From positions 28,522 through 92,521 of the forward strand of contig DASWYF010000031.1 in the NCBI GenBank assembly GCA_036405135.1: 64,000 bases of DNA, read 5' to 3'. A program made the position numbers and the translations under genes. Within the stretch, counting starts at the first letter, position 1. Each line of letters begins with the position of its first letter. This DNA is from Verrucomicrobiia bacterium (GTDB taxonomy: Bacteria > Verrucomicrobiota > Verrucomicrobiia > Limisphaerales > JAEYXS01). Positions 37,971 through 47,386 of this stretch are shown here, piece after piece. The notes beneath the pieces were generated by a model. It saw only the letters and a list, made by a program, of their open reading frames with translations, was not told where the DNA came from and made no database searches.

Positions 37971-39321
37971 CTTCCCCCGTCGTGCTCGTCCTCGTCGTCG
38001 TCCTTCGTCCTCGATTCCTCCGCCCATTAGTCCCATCGGCCCCATAAGACCTATTAGTCCTATTCCCCAATTCCCCTTTCTTCATTCACCCTTCGTAATT
38101 CTCAATTCGCGTTCCCCGAAGCAGCCTTCCCATCTCGTCCGTTCGATGCTCCCTCATCACGATGGCATCCTGTCCTGCGGCACTCTAGCCACCAGTCCAC
38201 ACCAAATAGATCGCAACCCTCGCCAGCCACTCCACAAAGAAACGCAGTCGAAGAACAGAGAATGCTCGCCGAAACACGGCATTCCCATCTCCCTCTCTTC
38301 CATTGATAAATGGAGGAGAGGGCTGGGGAGAGGAGGCACTAAACCTCCCCTTTCTTCGTTCACCATTCCTCATTCTACATTCCCCTTAAGGAACTATGTC
38401 AAAGAGCAATGAAACCATCCGACCCCTGTGAGGCATCGCAACCCAATCCTCCTAATCAAAGAAGTCAATTGGAGGTCGAACTTCGACCCGCGCTGTCCAA
38501 AGCCCGGCCGGTTCCGCAGTGGTTACTGAGGATTCCCCGGTGAGACATAAAAATCCTACGCTCACCAACGTCCCTTTCGCCCTCCGGCTTACGAGCCCCA
38601 ATCCAAACGCCCGATACACCCACAGATCCTACTCCAAACCCGGTAGGGCGAGGCTCCCGACGAGCCCAAACTCTTTTCGCAACTGCACTACCAAGTCTGA
38701 AACAGCAGACTCGATGCAAGAGAGCTTTCCCCCTTCTCATCTCGTCCCTGATGATCCCATAAGGACTGCCACCTCCCCACCAACGCAGGACACAACAATG
38801 CTATGCGTACACAACACACCATCATGCTTGATGACTCTGGGATTTTAGTGGCTGCCTATCGCTCCGAAAGAGCCCAACCACCGCTTCCCGTCCTTTACCA
38901 GCAGCGAGCTGCCAGCACTTATATTTTTCCCATAAACCGCTCAAGAAAACCACCATTTTTCGCTAAAATTCGTGATGAAAACCCAACCTTTTCGCTGACA
39001 ACAACATCCAAAAATCCCCCTCTACGTAACTCGCATTTTTAAAACCGTTTCCCGGGTAAAATCGGGAATCCAAAATCGTAAGTTCTCCCCCACTCTTTTG
39101 GGGCCTTCTGTGCTTTCCTGCCCCGGCGTTTTGGTCAGGGTTTGTGGCTATTTCCCTCTCTCCGCGTCCTCCGTGTCTCCGTGGTGAATTCCCCTTTTGC
39201 GTATTCCGCGTCGTTCGCGGTCACCCTCGGCTATCGACAATGACCACCTCACAATCCCTCTATTCAATCCACAAAAAATCATGTAGTGATAACCCAAGAA
39301 AAGAGCGAACCCCAGCCCCAC
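37971..39321. repeat. Gene-free block of decayed stutter repeats
   Basis: 1.35 kb with no supported gene. It contains a CGTCCTCGTCGTCGTCC stutter (37978-38020; inverted copy at 56432-56470), ATTAGTCCCAT/TATTAGTCCTATT units (38026-38065), TTCATTC/CATTCCTCATTC units (38080-38105 and 38360-38385), a hairpin-like CTCTCTTCCATT...AATGGAGGAGAGG (about 38292-38318), a GGTCGAA/CTTCGACC palindrome (about 38476-38491), a TAGGGCGAGGCTCCCGACGAG unit (38643-38665) and a CCTCCGTGTCTCCGTGG unit (39148-39193). Short open frames here look random. Confidence 0.7.
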
Positions 39322-39582
39322 ATGAAAATCGCATTCCAAGATTTCACACCAACCTATGAAACGAAGGGCTTCTTCTCCTCGACGACCTATGAGCCCCTTC
39401 AAGATTGCCTGCAACGAGCCAATGAATGGATCGAGGCAGAAAACCCGAACATCATCAATATCGAGACCGTCGTCCTGCCGAACCTTTGGAACAAAGGAGA
39501 AGAAGGAAGTGAAGACCCTTCACTGTTCTCCGGCGATTACAGCAGTTGGCATCAATTTATAAGGATTTGGTATAAGGCCTAA
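39322..39582 (+). CDS. Small conserved hypothetical protein (FSS..YEPL...FIRIWY type)
   Basis: 86 residues from the ATG at 39322. The sequence is non-random: FQDFTPTYETKGFFSSTTYEPLQDCL, ANEWIE, then INIETVVLPNLW, EEGSEDPSL, and a final SSWHQFIRIWYKA. I recall similar small proteins with a terminal W-x-QFIRVWY in related bacteria, but no function is known. No signal peptide, and no clear ribosome-binding site. Confidence 0.6.
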   Translation: MKIAFQDFTPTYETKGFFSSTTYEPLQDCLQRANEWIEAENPNIINIETVVLPNLWNKGEEGSEDPSLFSGDYSSWHQFIRIWYKA

Positions 39583-39653
39583 TCCTATGATGCAGAATGG
39601 CAGCATCGTAGCGACCCATCTGCGGGATTGAGCCATGGAAGGATTGAACACTC

Positions 39654-39932
39654 ATGAAAAATCACATCCGGATTTTTTCAATTCTCGCCATTTCACACTT
39701 CTTGATCGGCGCGGTTTGCGGCTGCTTCTTGTTTCTTAGCCAAGAGGGTTTCACCAAATCAGATGCAACCAGGATTTTTGAAACCATATGGGGTGCTGGC
39801 GTCGTGATTTTAGGACTACCGGATACTGTATTGGGTTGGCTGCTCAATTCATGCCTTTACGCATTTGCCTTATCGCTGCTTTTCCACATGTGGAATTTAT
39901 ATCTTAAGGCCATCCCGGATAAATCCTCCTGA
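39654..39932 (+). CDS. Small two-helix membrane protein, unknown
   Basis: 92 residues. Hydrophobic segments at about 7-28 and 45-80 flank a short polar loop (QEGFTKSDATRIFE). It follows the small gene at 39322 by about 70 bases on the same strand. The composition fits a real membrane protein but I do not recognise it. It could also be a decayed fragment. Confidence 0.5.
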   Translation: MKNHIRIFSILAISHFLIGAVCGCFLFLSQEGFTKSDATRIFETIWGAGVVILGLPDTVLGWLLNSCLYAFALSLLFHMWNLYLKAIPDKSS

Positions 39933-39990
39933 TCCTATCCTATGCGCGAGGCAATCGGTTCATCATGATATCAGTCGAACATTCGTCCTT

Positions 39991-40029
39991 TCTCTCCCAT
40001 CTGTGTGATCCGTGTTCCATCCGTGGCTA
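39991..40029. repeat. Half copy of the CCACAGAT/ACACGGAT stutter repeat
   Basis: On the minus strand it reads TAGCCACGGATGGAACACGG then ATCACACAGATGGG. The first three bases are the stop codon of the J-domain gene (40027-40029). Related copies: 53672-53777 and, weakly, 62419-62447. Confidence 0.7.
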
Positions 40030-41094
40030 AATACCATTCCCCTCCAAATGATCCATGAGCGCATGATACGCCTCATTGATCTGCTTCGCTTTCTCCTCCA
40101 CTAACGCCCGCTTCGCCGGTTCCGCCGTCGCGTAGAGATCCGGATGATACTGCTTCATCATCTTCCGATACGCCCGCCGTAACATCTGCAGGTCCGCATT
40201 TCTGGGCAGTTCCAGCGTTTTATAATATCCCGCCAGATTGCCCGTCTCCTCCCGTTTCGGACGCTCACGTTTCCGCTCCGGTTCCGGCTCGATCCGCAAC
40301 CGTCCTTGCAAATCCATCCGACCCCGATAACGCGCCTCGCATTTCGGACAACGTATCGTGTGATTCACCTGAAAGCGCCTCAACCGCAACTTCTGCCCAC
40401 ACCGCATGCAAACGAACTCGAAACGCTCTTCCCGCGGCGGCGGTCTCCAGTCACTTTCCCACCGTTGTTTCACAAACGTCTTTCGCAACTCCCCCGTTAG
40501 GCTCAAGCCCGCCGGTGCCGATGATAAAAACACCACTCCAGGGATAAGTTTCAGCTGCTTCAACGCATTCTCCCAATCCACCTCCGGCAACTCACGCTGT
40601 AACACCTCCAGCGCCACCCGATGCGGACTGCCCAGCAATTTCGCGATCACCGCGCTGCAATCCACCACATTCATCTTCACCCAAGTCGGGATATTTCCGT
40701 AGAAGGAAAATACCGCCATCACTACCGAAGGTGCCGCAAAAAGTATCTGCACGATCACCAGCGAGATATCCAGCGCCGTCGGATCCTCCTCCTTTTTACT
40801 GCTCCCCTTGCTCCTTTCCTCCCGCTTTCGGTCCCAGATGAGATACACCACAAACCAGATCACGAACAAGATCACCGCCACCGTCACTGAACTGTCCATC
40901 GCCAGCCGTCCGCGCCCAAAAACTTCCGATAACGGATTCCCACCTCTCAGCACCCTCACCACCATCCAAAGCAGAGCCGTATGCAGCAGCACCAATGGAA
41001 TCGCCAACAGCATCAGCAAACTCCCCACCGTGAGATTCCCGAGTATCTCACCCGCCATCTGACGCCGCAGCCATTTCTCAACGACAGACTTCAC
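40027..41094 (-). CDS. Membrane-associated J-domain protein with zinc ribbon
   Basis: 355 residues (GTG start at 41094; an ATG at 41058 is possible). Three hydrophobic segments occupy the N-terminal half (about 22-45, 70-88, 110-130). A zinc-ribbon-like CMRCGQKLRLRRFQVNHTIRCPKCEARY (C-x2-C...C-x2-C, about 230-257) follows. The C-terminal J domain (about 285-350) carries the HPD tripeptide in MKQYHPDLYA. J domains stimulate DnaK; the membrane placement suggests a localised co-chaperone. It follows the SNF2 gene by 15 bases on the same strand. The stop codon TAG is read from a dispersed repeat. Confidence 0.85.
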   Translation of the reverse strand: MKSVVEKWLRRQMAGEILGNLTVGSLLMLLAIPLVLLHTALLWMVVRVLRGGNPLSEVFGRGRLAMDSSVTVAVILFVIWFVVYLIWDRKREERSKGSSKKEEDPTALDISLVIVQILFAAPSVVMAVFSFYGNIPTWVKMNVVDCSAVIAKLLGSPHRVALEVLQRELPEVDWENALKQLKLIPGVVFLSSAPAGLSLTGELRKTFVKQRWESDWRPPPREERFEFVCMRCGQKLRLRRFQVNHTIRCPKCEARYRGRMDLQGRLRIEPEPERKRERPKREETGNLAGYYKTLELPRNADLQMLRRAYRKMMKQYHPDLYATAEPAKRALVEEKAKQINEAYHALMDHLEGNGI

Positions 41095-41109
41095 AAATTC
41101 ATCACTTCA

Positions 41110-44100
41110 TCACCCCGCGAACAGGCCCTGTATCTCATCCCACGTCAGCGAATTGCTAAACGCCTCGCCATCATCCAACGTCGCCTCTGCTATCTCCCGT
41201 TTACGCTGTTGCAACGTCAGTATCTTCTCCTCCAACGTCCCGCGCGCGATGAGCTTATAACTCGTCACCACGCGATTCTGTCCGATACGATGCGCCCGCC
41301 CCGTCGCCTGATCTTCCACCGCCGGATTCCACCACGGATCGAAATGAATCACCGTATCCGCCGCCGTCAGGTTCAAGCCGGTGCCACCCGCCTTCAAGCT
41401 GATGAGGAACAGCGGAATATCACCCGACTTCTGGAACTGCTCCACCACCTCACCGCGATTCTTCGTGCTGCCATCCAGATAACAATACTTCACCCCATCC
41501 TTGTCCAACTTCTCACGCAATAAACCTAGCATCTCCACGAACTGGCTGAACACCAACGCGCGATGGCCGCCATCAATCACCTCTTCCAGCAACTCACCAA
41601 ACAGCTCCAGCTTGCCGGAAGGCGCTTTCATCTCCACTTCAGACAGCTTCAAAAGCCGGACGTCACAGCAAATCTGTCGCAATCGCAGCAACGCACTGAA
41701 GATCACCAACCGGCTCTTCGCCAATCCCTGCGCGCCTACCGCATCCATCACTTCCTTGCGACTCGCTTCGAGTATCTGCGTGTAAGCCGCCTGCTGTTCC
41801 TCCGTCAGCTCGCAATAAGCCACCTGCTCCAGCTTCTCCGGCAACTCCTTCGCCACATCACGCTTCAGGCGGCGCAAGATGAACGGCTTCAACCGCCGCG
41901 TGAGCCGTGATTGCGCGTCCTTGTCCTTGTCACGCACGATCGGCAATTCATACCGCTCCCGAAAATCCTTCGCCGCCCCCAGATAACCCGGCATGAGAAA
42001 ATCGAAGATAGACCACAGATCCAGCACCGAGTTCTCCATCGGCGTGCCCGTCAGCACCACGCGATGATCCGTGCGAATGGTCTTCACCGCCTGCGCATTC
42101 TGGCTCTCCCGATTCTTGATATGCTGCGCCTCATCCAAGATCACCGTATCGAACTCATGCTGCCGATACTGCTCCGCATCCCGCCGTATCAGCGCATAAC
42201 TCGTCACGATCAAATCCGACTCCGCGATCAACGGAAACCTCACCTGCCGCTGCGGCCCATCCAGCGCGAGCACCTTTAACTGCGGCGCAAACTTCTTCGC
42301 CTCCTGCACCCAGTTGAAAACGAGACTCGTCGGGCACACGATCAACACAGGCTTCAACTTCGCTTCCTGCTTCGCCGCTATCAGCAACGCCAGCGTCTGC
42401 AACGTCTTACCCAAACCCATCTCATCCGCCAGCACGCCACCGAAATCGTTCTGTCGTAAAAACCACAACCACGCCACGCCCTGCTTCTGATATGGACGTA
42501 AAACTTTCTCCAGCTCGCCCACCGATGGCAGCGGCATCTCCGCCACCCCTTGCCGCGCAAACGCCTTCGCCTGCCACGTCGGTGGTGCCTGCACCTTCGT
42601 TAGCCCCGCCTCTTCCAGTGACGATTGCAAGAACCCCGCCTGCGCATTGCTGATGCGATATTTCCCGCCCTGTTGCTCTGGTGAAACATCCTGCAACACC
42701 TGCTGAAATTCTTGGATCGCCTCCGTATCGATCAGCGCGATCTTCCCATTCTTCAACCGCGTATGATTGCGCCCCGAGAGCAAGAGCCGCTGGATATCCA
42801 TCGCCGAAAACCGCTCACTCTCTCCTGCAAAATTCACCTCCAGATCGAACCACCGCTCACCCGAATTCATCACGCGGAACTCCGGTTCGATGCGCTCCAG
42901 ATTCTTCTCAGTGCTGCGCTGGAGCCGCTCCTCCAACGTCACCTTCCACTCCTTCTCGATACGCGGATACTCCCGCGCCATGAAGTTCAGCACGCGATCT
43001 TCCCCCACCAGATGACACATGCCCAACTCATCCGGACGACTGAATCCGTATTTCAACAATCGGTCCAGCGCCGCCTTCTCCGCCATCGTATCCCGCGTCA
43101 CATAACGCGTTGGCGAATCCGGATCCGGCTGCCACAACCCATCATCCGACGCCGTCTTGCCCACCGTATGAATCCGCACGCCATACGCGCATTGCAACTG
43201 CGCGCGTAATTGCGCCAGCCCGCCTTGCATATGCAGCAAGAATTTCGGCGGTGCCGCTTCACAACTGAAATCCTCCAGCTTGAAGTTCGACTGCACCTCA
43301 CACGCCGCCTGCAACTGAGGCCAATCCCGCGTGAGAAATATCGGCACCTCAGACCGCTTCAGCCTCACACTCCCCTGCGTCGCCGCGAGCAATGCTGGCG
43401 GCAACACCACCGGTTGAAAACGATTCTTCTGAAACACCCAGCTCTGCGTGCCACTGGATAGCAACGCCGCATCCGCCGGCATCGCCCCCGCACTCAGCAC
43501 GATCTCGCCCTTCGGATCCAGCGTCGCCTTCACCGTCGCGCGCCACGTCTGCTTGGAAACTTCCACCGCCTGCTGTTTGCCCACGCTGATGCGCGGATGT
43601 CCCACCAGCTTCGGCAACAACCCCGCCACCTGCGCCGTCGTCAGCACCAGCATCGCGGGCACTTCGCCTTCGGCCAATGCCTCCGCCTCCAGATACAACG
43701 CCTTGTCCTGCGCATCGCAGCGATAGAGAATAATCTTCGGAAACGTGTTCAACGGCTGACGTCGCCCACCCGATTCGCCTTCCAAGAAAATCATCGCCTT
43801 CCCCTTCGCCGCCGCAGCAGCAAAGTTCGGTGGAATCACCACATGCAGTTTCAGTTCCTCACCCGGCTGTCCCTCAGCCGCAAACTTTAACCCATTGCTC
43901 GGCTTCTTCACCGGTGTCACTGGCACGATCGGCTTGCTCATCCCTCCAACAGAAGGCGGTTTCGTCGCCAAGCCATCATCCGGCTTCAATTCTCCCTTCG
44001 TGATCTGTTCCCGCCGCAGATGATGCAATCCCACTGACACTGAGTGCGCGCAAATCGTCCCCCATTCGCGCGAATCCTTGCACGTGCAGAGATTCTCCAC

Positions 44101-44292
44101 ATCCGTCGCCCCTTTGATGACCAACCCCGCGCGATAGCTCGTCCCGCCCGCATTCACTACGCCTTTGAGCACGGGTGGCGACCAGTTGGATGACAGCACC
44201 TGCGCCGCTTCGAGATACGAGCGGGCGCGCTTCATCACTTCCCAGCCCGCCATGTCGGCGAACAGCTTTTCCGTTAACAACACATGTGACAT
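41110..44292 (-). CDS. SNF2/SWI2-family helicase with N-terminal SWIM zinc finger
   Basis: 1060 residues. Near residue 85-110 a SWIM motif (LCTCKDSREWGTICAHSVSVG, C-x-C...C-x-H) is seen. The helicase core runs from about 590 to 1050: Walker A DEMGLGKTLQT, DEAQHIKN, VVLTGTPMENSVLDLWS, and C-terminal motifs LVFSQFVEML, LISLKAGGTGLNLTAADTVIHFDPWWNPAVEDQATGRAHRIGQ in order. Such bacterial RapA/HepA-like proteins remodel protein-DNA or transcription complexes. It is the first gene of a pair with the J-domain protein. A strong terminator separates it from the upstream oxidoreductase gene. Confidence 0.95.
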   Translation of the reverse strand: MSHVLLTEKLFADMAGWEVMKRARSYLEAAQVLSSNWSPPVLKGVVNAGGTSYRAGLVIKGATDVENLCTCKDSREWGTICAHSVSVGLHHLRREQITKGELKPDDGLATKPPSVGGMSKPIVPVTPVKKPSNGLKFAAEGQPGEELKLHVVIPPNFAAAAAKGKAMIFLEGESGGRRQPLNTFPKIILYRCDAQDKALYLEAEALAEGEVPAMLVLTTAQVAGLLPKLVGHPRISVGKQQAVEVSKQTWRATVKATLDPKGEIVLSAGAMPADAALLSSGTQSWVFQKNRFQPVVLPPALLAATQGSVRLKRSEVPIFLTRDWPQLQAACEVQSNFKLEDFSCEAAPPKFLLHMQGGLAQLRAQLQCAYGVRIHTVGKTASDDGLWQPDPDSPTRYVTRDTMAEKAALDRLLKYGFSRPDELGMCHLVGEDRVLNFMAREYPRIEKEWKVTLEERLQRSTEKNLERIEPEFRVMNSGERWFDLEVNFAGESERFSAMDIQRLLLSGRNHTRLKNGKIALIDTEAIQEFQQVLQDVSPEQQGGKYRISNAQAGFLQSSLEEAGLTKVQAPPTWQAKAFARQGVAEMPLPSVGELEKVLRPYQKQGVAWLWFLRQNDFGGVLADEMGLGKTLQTLALLIAAKQEAKLKPVLIVCPTSLVFNWVQEAKKFAPQLKVLALDGPQRQVRFPLIAESDLIVTSYALIRRDAEQYRQHEFDTVILDEAQHIKNRESQNAQAVKTIRTDHRVVLTGTPMENSVLDLWSIFDFLMPGYLGAAKDFRERYELPIVRDKDKDAQSRLTRRLKPFILRRLKRDVAKELPEKLEQVAYCELTEEQQAAYTQILEASRKEVMDAVGAQGLAKSRLVIFSALLRLRQICCDVRLLKLSEVEMKAPSGKLELFGELLEEVIDGGHRALVFSQFVEMLGLLREKLDKDGVKYCYLDGSTKNRGEVVEQFQKSGDIPLFLISLKAGGTGLNLTAADTVIHFDPWWNPAVEDQATGRAHRIGQNRVVTSYKLIARGTLEEKILTLQQRKREIAEATLDDGEAFSNSLTWDEIQGLFAG

Positions 44293-44357
44293 GCTCGAGC
44301 TTCAGTTTGCCGCGCCTGAACTTACCACCAAAGCAAATTCCTGCTGCGAAAAAGAAA

Positions 44358-44379
44358 GCGGCACCCCTTGGGGTGCCGC
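44358..44379 (-). terminator. Strong rho-independent terminator after the oxidoreductase gene
   Basis: Ten-base perfect stem GCGGCACCCC / GGGGTGCCGC with a TT loop. On the minus strand it is followed by TTTCTTTTT, so it ends transcripts from the gene at 44408-45793. Confidence 0.9.
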
Positions 44380-44407
44380 CTCTGAAATCAGCTGATCGCC
44401 AAAGAAT

Positions 44408-45793
44408 TTAATACTCGCGATCGCGTTTGATGCCCGGCTCGGGGATCGGATACTTGCCGTTCGCATCCGCCAACAGCGGTGCTGGACCATCAAGCGTGAG
44501 CTTGTCCACGTTCGGGGCGAACTCATGTTTGTTCTCCTTGAAGTCCTCCCACGTCACTTCCTGGCCCGTATGCGCTGCGAAACGGCCCATCGCCGTGATC
44601 ATGCTCGCCTCGGCACTGCGCACCACTTCGTTGTATGGCTCATCGTGACGGATGGCCGCCATGAAATCATCCCACTCCTGCTGGTATGGATTCGGAGCCT
44701 CACCATAGGACCACACTTGAGATTCACTGCTCATGATATGGTTCTTGAAGATGCGTCCCGCACGGCCCAATGAATGACCACCCAGCGAGACCGTTGCCAT
44801 ACCCTTCGCACCATGGACGATGCTCGAGAACTCATCTTTCACACCCATCATCGTGCGACCGTAGAAGAAGAACTTCGTGCCATCGTTGAATGTGTATTCC
44901 ACCTGATAGGAATCGAAATTCTGGTCGATGTTATCACCGCGATAGTGACGTCCGCCGATGGCGTGGCACTTCACTGGCCAGGAGTTCTTCATCCAGCAGC
45001 ATTCGTCGATCTGGTGGATGTAGAAGTCACTGAACAGACCACCGCTCGCCCACAGGAAGCTGTGGAAGCGTGAGATCTGGAACATCAATTCGCTCTGGCC
45101 TTCCTTGCGCATGGAGGGATCCGTGAAGGCGGAACCGACCGGCGGATGCATGCGATACGCGCGCATGGCGATGACATCACCGATGGCGTTCTCCTTGTTG
45201 ATCTTGTCGAACAACGCCTGACGGCCTTTGCAATGCCGCACCATCAGACCTACTGCCACCTTGAGATTCTTCTTCTTGGCTTCTTCAGCCAGGGCGATCA
45301 TTCGACGACCCGTCGGCGCATCCACGCAGATGGGTTTCTCCATGAATACATTCAGGCCCTTCTCGATGGCATACTTGAAATGCACCCAACGGAAGGCGGG
45401 CGGCGTCGCGAGGATGACCACATCACCCTTCTTCAACTGATCCATCGCCTGCTTATAACCGTCAAAACCGATATACTTGCGCTCCGGCGGAACTTCGAGC
45501 TGATCCTTATACTTCTTCTGAAGCTGCGTGTAGCTGTTGCTCAGCTTGCTCTCGAAGACGTCGGCCATGGCCACCAGCTTCGGTGGTCCGCTGGTCTCCA
45601 AGGCATTGGCGGCGGCACCCGTGCCACGGCCACCGCAACCGACCAGCGCGATACGCACCTGATCGCTGCCTTGGGCAAAAACATGAGGAAGGGTGACTCC
45701 CGAAAGCGCCGATGCACCGATCACGGTACCGGTGGTCTGCAAGAACTTGCGACGGGACGAAAATAGCGGTGAATTGTCTGGTGACTGGGTCAT
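44408..45793 (-). CDS. Tat-exported Gfo/Idh/MocA-family oxidoreductase
   Basis: 461 residues from the ATG at 45793. A Tat signal (SSRRKFLQTTGTVIGASALSG) precedes the Rossmann motif IALVGCGGRGTGAA. VILATPPAFRWVHFKYAIEKGLNVFMEKPICVDAPTGRRM follows in pieces, with the EKP catalytic motif, then a C-terminal beta-sheet domain with the metal- or substrate-binding HQIDECCWM. These periplasmic NAD-dependent enzymes are expanded in Planctomycetota and Verrucomicrobiota and act on sugars or sugar alcohols. The substrate is unknown. Confidence 0.93.
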   Translation of the reverse strand: MTQSPDNSPLFSSRRKFLQTTGTVIGASALSGVTLPHVFAQGSDQVRIALVGCGGRGTGAAANALETSGPPKLVAMADVFESKLSNSYTQLQKKYKDQLEVPPERKYIGFDGYKQAMDQLKKGDVVILATPPAFRWVHFKYAIEKGLNVFMEKPICVDAPTGRRMIALAEEAKKKNLKVAVGLMVRHCKGRQALFDKINKENAIGDVIAMRAYRMHPPVGSAFTDPSMRKEGQSELMFQISRFHSFLWASGGLFSDFYIHQIDECCWMKNSWPVKCHAIGGRHYRGDNIDQNFDSYQVEYTFNDGTKFFFYGRTMMGVKDEFSSIVHGAKGMATVSLGGHSLGRAGRIFKNHIMSSESQVWSYGEAPNPYQQEWDDFMAAIRHDEPYNEVVRSAEASMITAMGRFAAHTGQEVTWEDFKENKHEFAPNVDKLTLDGPAPLLADANGKYPIPEPGIKRDREY

Positions 45794-45958
45794 GCCCACA
45801 TCGTTCTTTTTCAGACGCTTTCTGTCAATCTTCCAGCGTCACGAACCGGCAACAAACTGTCCTTCCGCTTCGTTTTGAACATCGATTCCTCCCATCATGT
45901 CCTATTTCTTCCGCATTCCTCCTTGAATTTCACCCGGCACCTTTCCAGAGTGTCGCCC

Positions 45959-46441
45959 ATGAAGTCCCATGAACTGCTGCGCGAGGTATTTCACCAGGGC
46001 AATCCCAAGAAGATCGCCGATGACATGGGCTTGTCCTTGTCCATGATCTACAAGTGGGCGGAAGCACCCACTGAAGGCGGCAGCGGCGCCACCAATCCCC
46101 TCGACCGTATCGAGGCGCTTATCAAGTCCACCGATGATCCCCGCTTGGTACAATGGGTCTGCGAACGCTCCGGCGGCTTTTTCATCCGCAATCCCAAGGA
46201 ACATTGGGCTCACCCCTACTACCTCATCCCCGCCACGAATCAGGTAGTGCAAGAATTTGCCGATCTGCTTTCAGTGGTTGCTACTGCGGCCGGTGACCAT
46301 CATATCACCAAAGACGAAGCCAAACGCATCCGCAAACGCTGGGAACAGCTCAAGTCTGTGACCGAAGGCTTCGTCCACTGCTGCGAAGAAGGCAATTTCG
46401 GTCCCTTGGAAAAAGAACTGGGTGAGAAACCCAAGGAATAG
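45959..46441 (+). CDS. CII-like HTH regulator
   Basis: 160 residues from the ATG at 45959. The N-terminal HTH reads EVFHQGNPKKIADDMGLSLSMIYKWAE, followed by NPLDRIEALI, as in phage regulatory CII-type (PF06892-like) proteins. The C-terminal half is helical (EFADLLSVVATAAGDHHITKDEAKRIRKRWEQLK). No prophage genes are nearby, so it is probably a domesticated regulator. It is divergent from the Gfo/Idh/MocA gene, and the rhomboid gene starts 27 bases after its stop. Confidence 0.78.
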   Translation: MKSHELLREVFHQGNPKKIADDMGLSLSMIYKWAEAPTEGGSGATNPLDRIEALIKSTDDPRLVQWVCERSGGFFIRNPKEHWAHPYYLIPATNQVVQEFADLLSVVATAAGDHHITKDEAKRIRKRWEQLKSVTEGFVHCCEEGNFGPLEKELGEKPKE

Positions 46442-46468
46442 CAGGCGCAAGCCACGGAAGCCGTTGTT

Positions 46469-47050
46469 GTGGCCAAATCCACCTGGAAAGATTTTCGTTC
46501 CGCCTTCCAGTTCAGCATTTTCTTTGTTGCCGTACTTTTCGTCACGTTCGGGATAGATATTCTTCTTCGGGTCAAGGGTTCGGGATTAGCCGGTTTCGGC
46601 ATCATTCCGCGCACTACATGGGGTTTGATCGGCATTCCCTTCAGCCCCCTGCTCCATGCGAATCTCGCCCATCTGTTGGCAAACTCAGTCCCTCTCCTAG
46701 TCCTGCTCACCCTGCTCTTCTGGGATCGGAAATATCATCCCGGCACCACCCTTACCATCATCTGGCTCGTGAGCGGCGTGGGCACTTGGCTGATCGGACG
46801 CAATGAATCGGGCGGGCAGCCGATCGTGCATATCGGAGCCAGTTCGGTCATCTACGGCATCTTCGCCTATTTGATCGCTTCCGCCTTTTGGATGCGGCGT
46901 TGGCGTTCCGCTTTCATCGCTGTGCTTGTTCTGTTCCTCTATGGCGGCATCGTCTTGGGCGCCATGCCCCAAGCTGGCCCGATCAGTTGGGAAGGACACT
47001 TGGCCGGCATGATTGCCGGTATCTGGTGCGCCCTAAGGCTGCATAGCTGA
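46469..47050 (+). CDS. Rhomboid-family intramembrane serine protease
   Basis: 193 residues; GTG start with CGGAAG about eight bases upstream. Five to six membrane helices. The catalytic Ser lies in HIGASSVIYGI (G-x-S context) and the catalytic His in WEGHLAGMIAG. FSPLLHANLAHLLANSVPLLVL matches the HxxxN region of rhomboids. It probably cleaves membrane proteins within the bilayer. It is likely co-transcribed with the CII-like gene. Confidence 0.9.
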   Translation: MAKSTWKDFRSAFQFSIFFVAVLFVTFGIDILLRVKGSGLAGFGIIPRTTWGLIGIPFSPLLHANLAHLLANSVPLLVLLTLLFWDRKYHPGTTLTIIWLVSGVGTWLIGRNESGGQPIVHIGASSVIYGIFAYLIASAFWMRRWRSAFIAVLVLFLYGGIVLGAMPQAGPISWEGHLAGMIAGIWCALRLHS

Positions 47051-47133
47051 AAGTCACCTGCAATCAACGTAGGTTGGCGTCACAAATAGCGGTAGGGTTA
47101 GCGTGTTAAAACCCATGTGTCCTGTATGGACAC

Positions 47134-47245
47134 CAGACCTCTGGCGACCTTTCAGGCCGCTTTCCTCTGCGCAACCCAAACCCAAGGCAGACCACAGATG
47201 GTCTGCCTTGGGCTCGAGTCTTTTGGCCCTTTGAGCCAACTCCAT
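47134..47245. repeat. Dispersed repeat GCGACCTTTCAGGCCGCT...CCAAGGCAGAC, copy 1
   Basis: In order: GCGACCTTTCAGGCCGCT, a spacer, CCCAAGGCAGAC, short loop, GTCTGCCTTGGG (hairpin), then TCTTTTGGCCCTTTGAGCCAA. The same series recurs at 58055-58153. It fills most of the 330-base gap between the rhomboid gene and the next gene; the rest of that gap shows nothing recognisable. Confidence 0.85.
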
Positions 47246-47386
47246 ACCTCTTTCACTGGGTTACGTTCAAGCCGGTCAAAGCTCATCAAAGGCTCTAGAG
47301 GCAGTCCCAAAACTCTTACAACTTTTTTACAATTATCTTGCTCCGCTCTGACAACTTGATGGCCATCCCGCACTACCTTGGTTGTC

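Noticed and set aside
38803..39042. Plus-strand frame in the repeat-rich gap
   Set aside because: No ribosome-binding site, random-looking composition, inside repeat debris.
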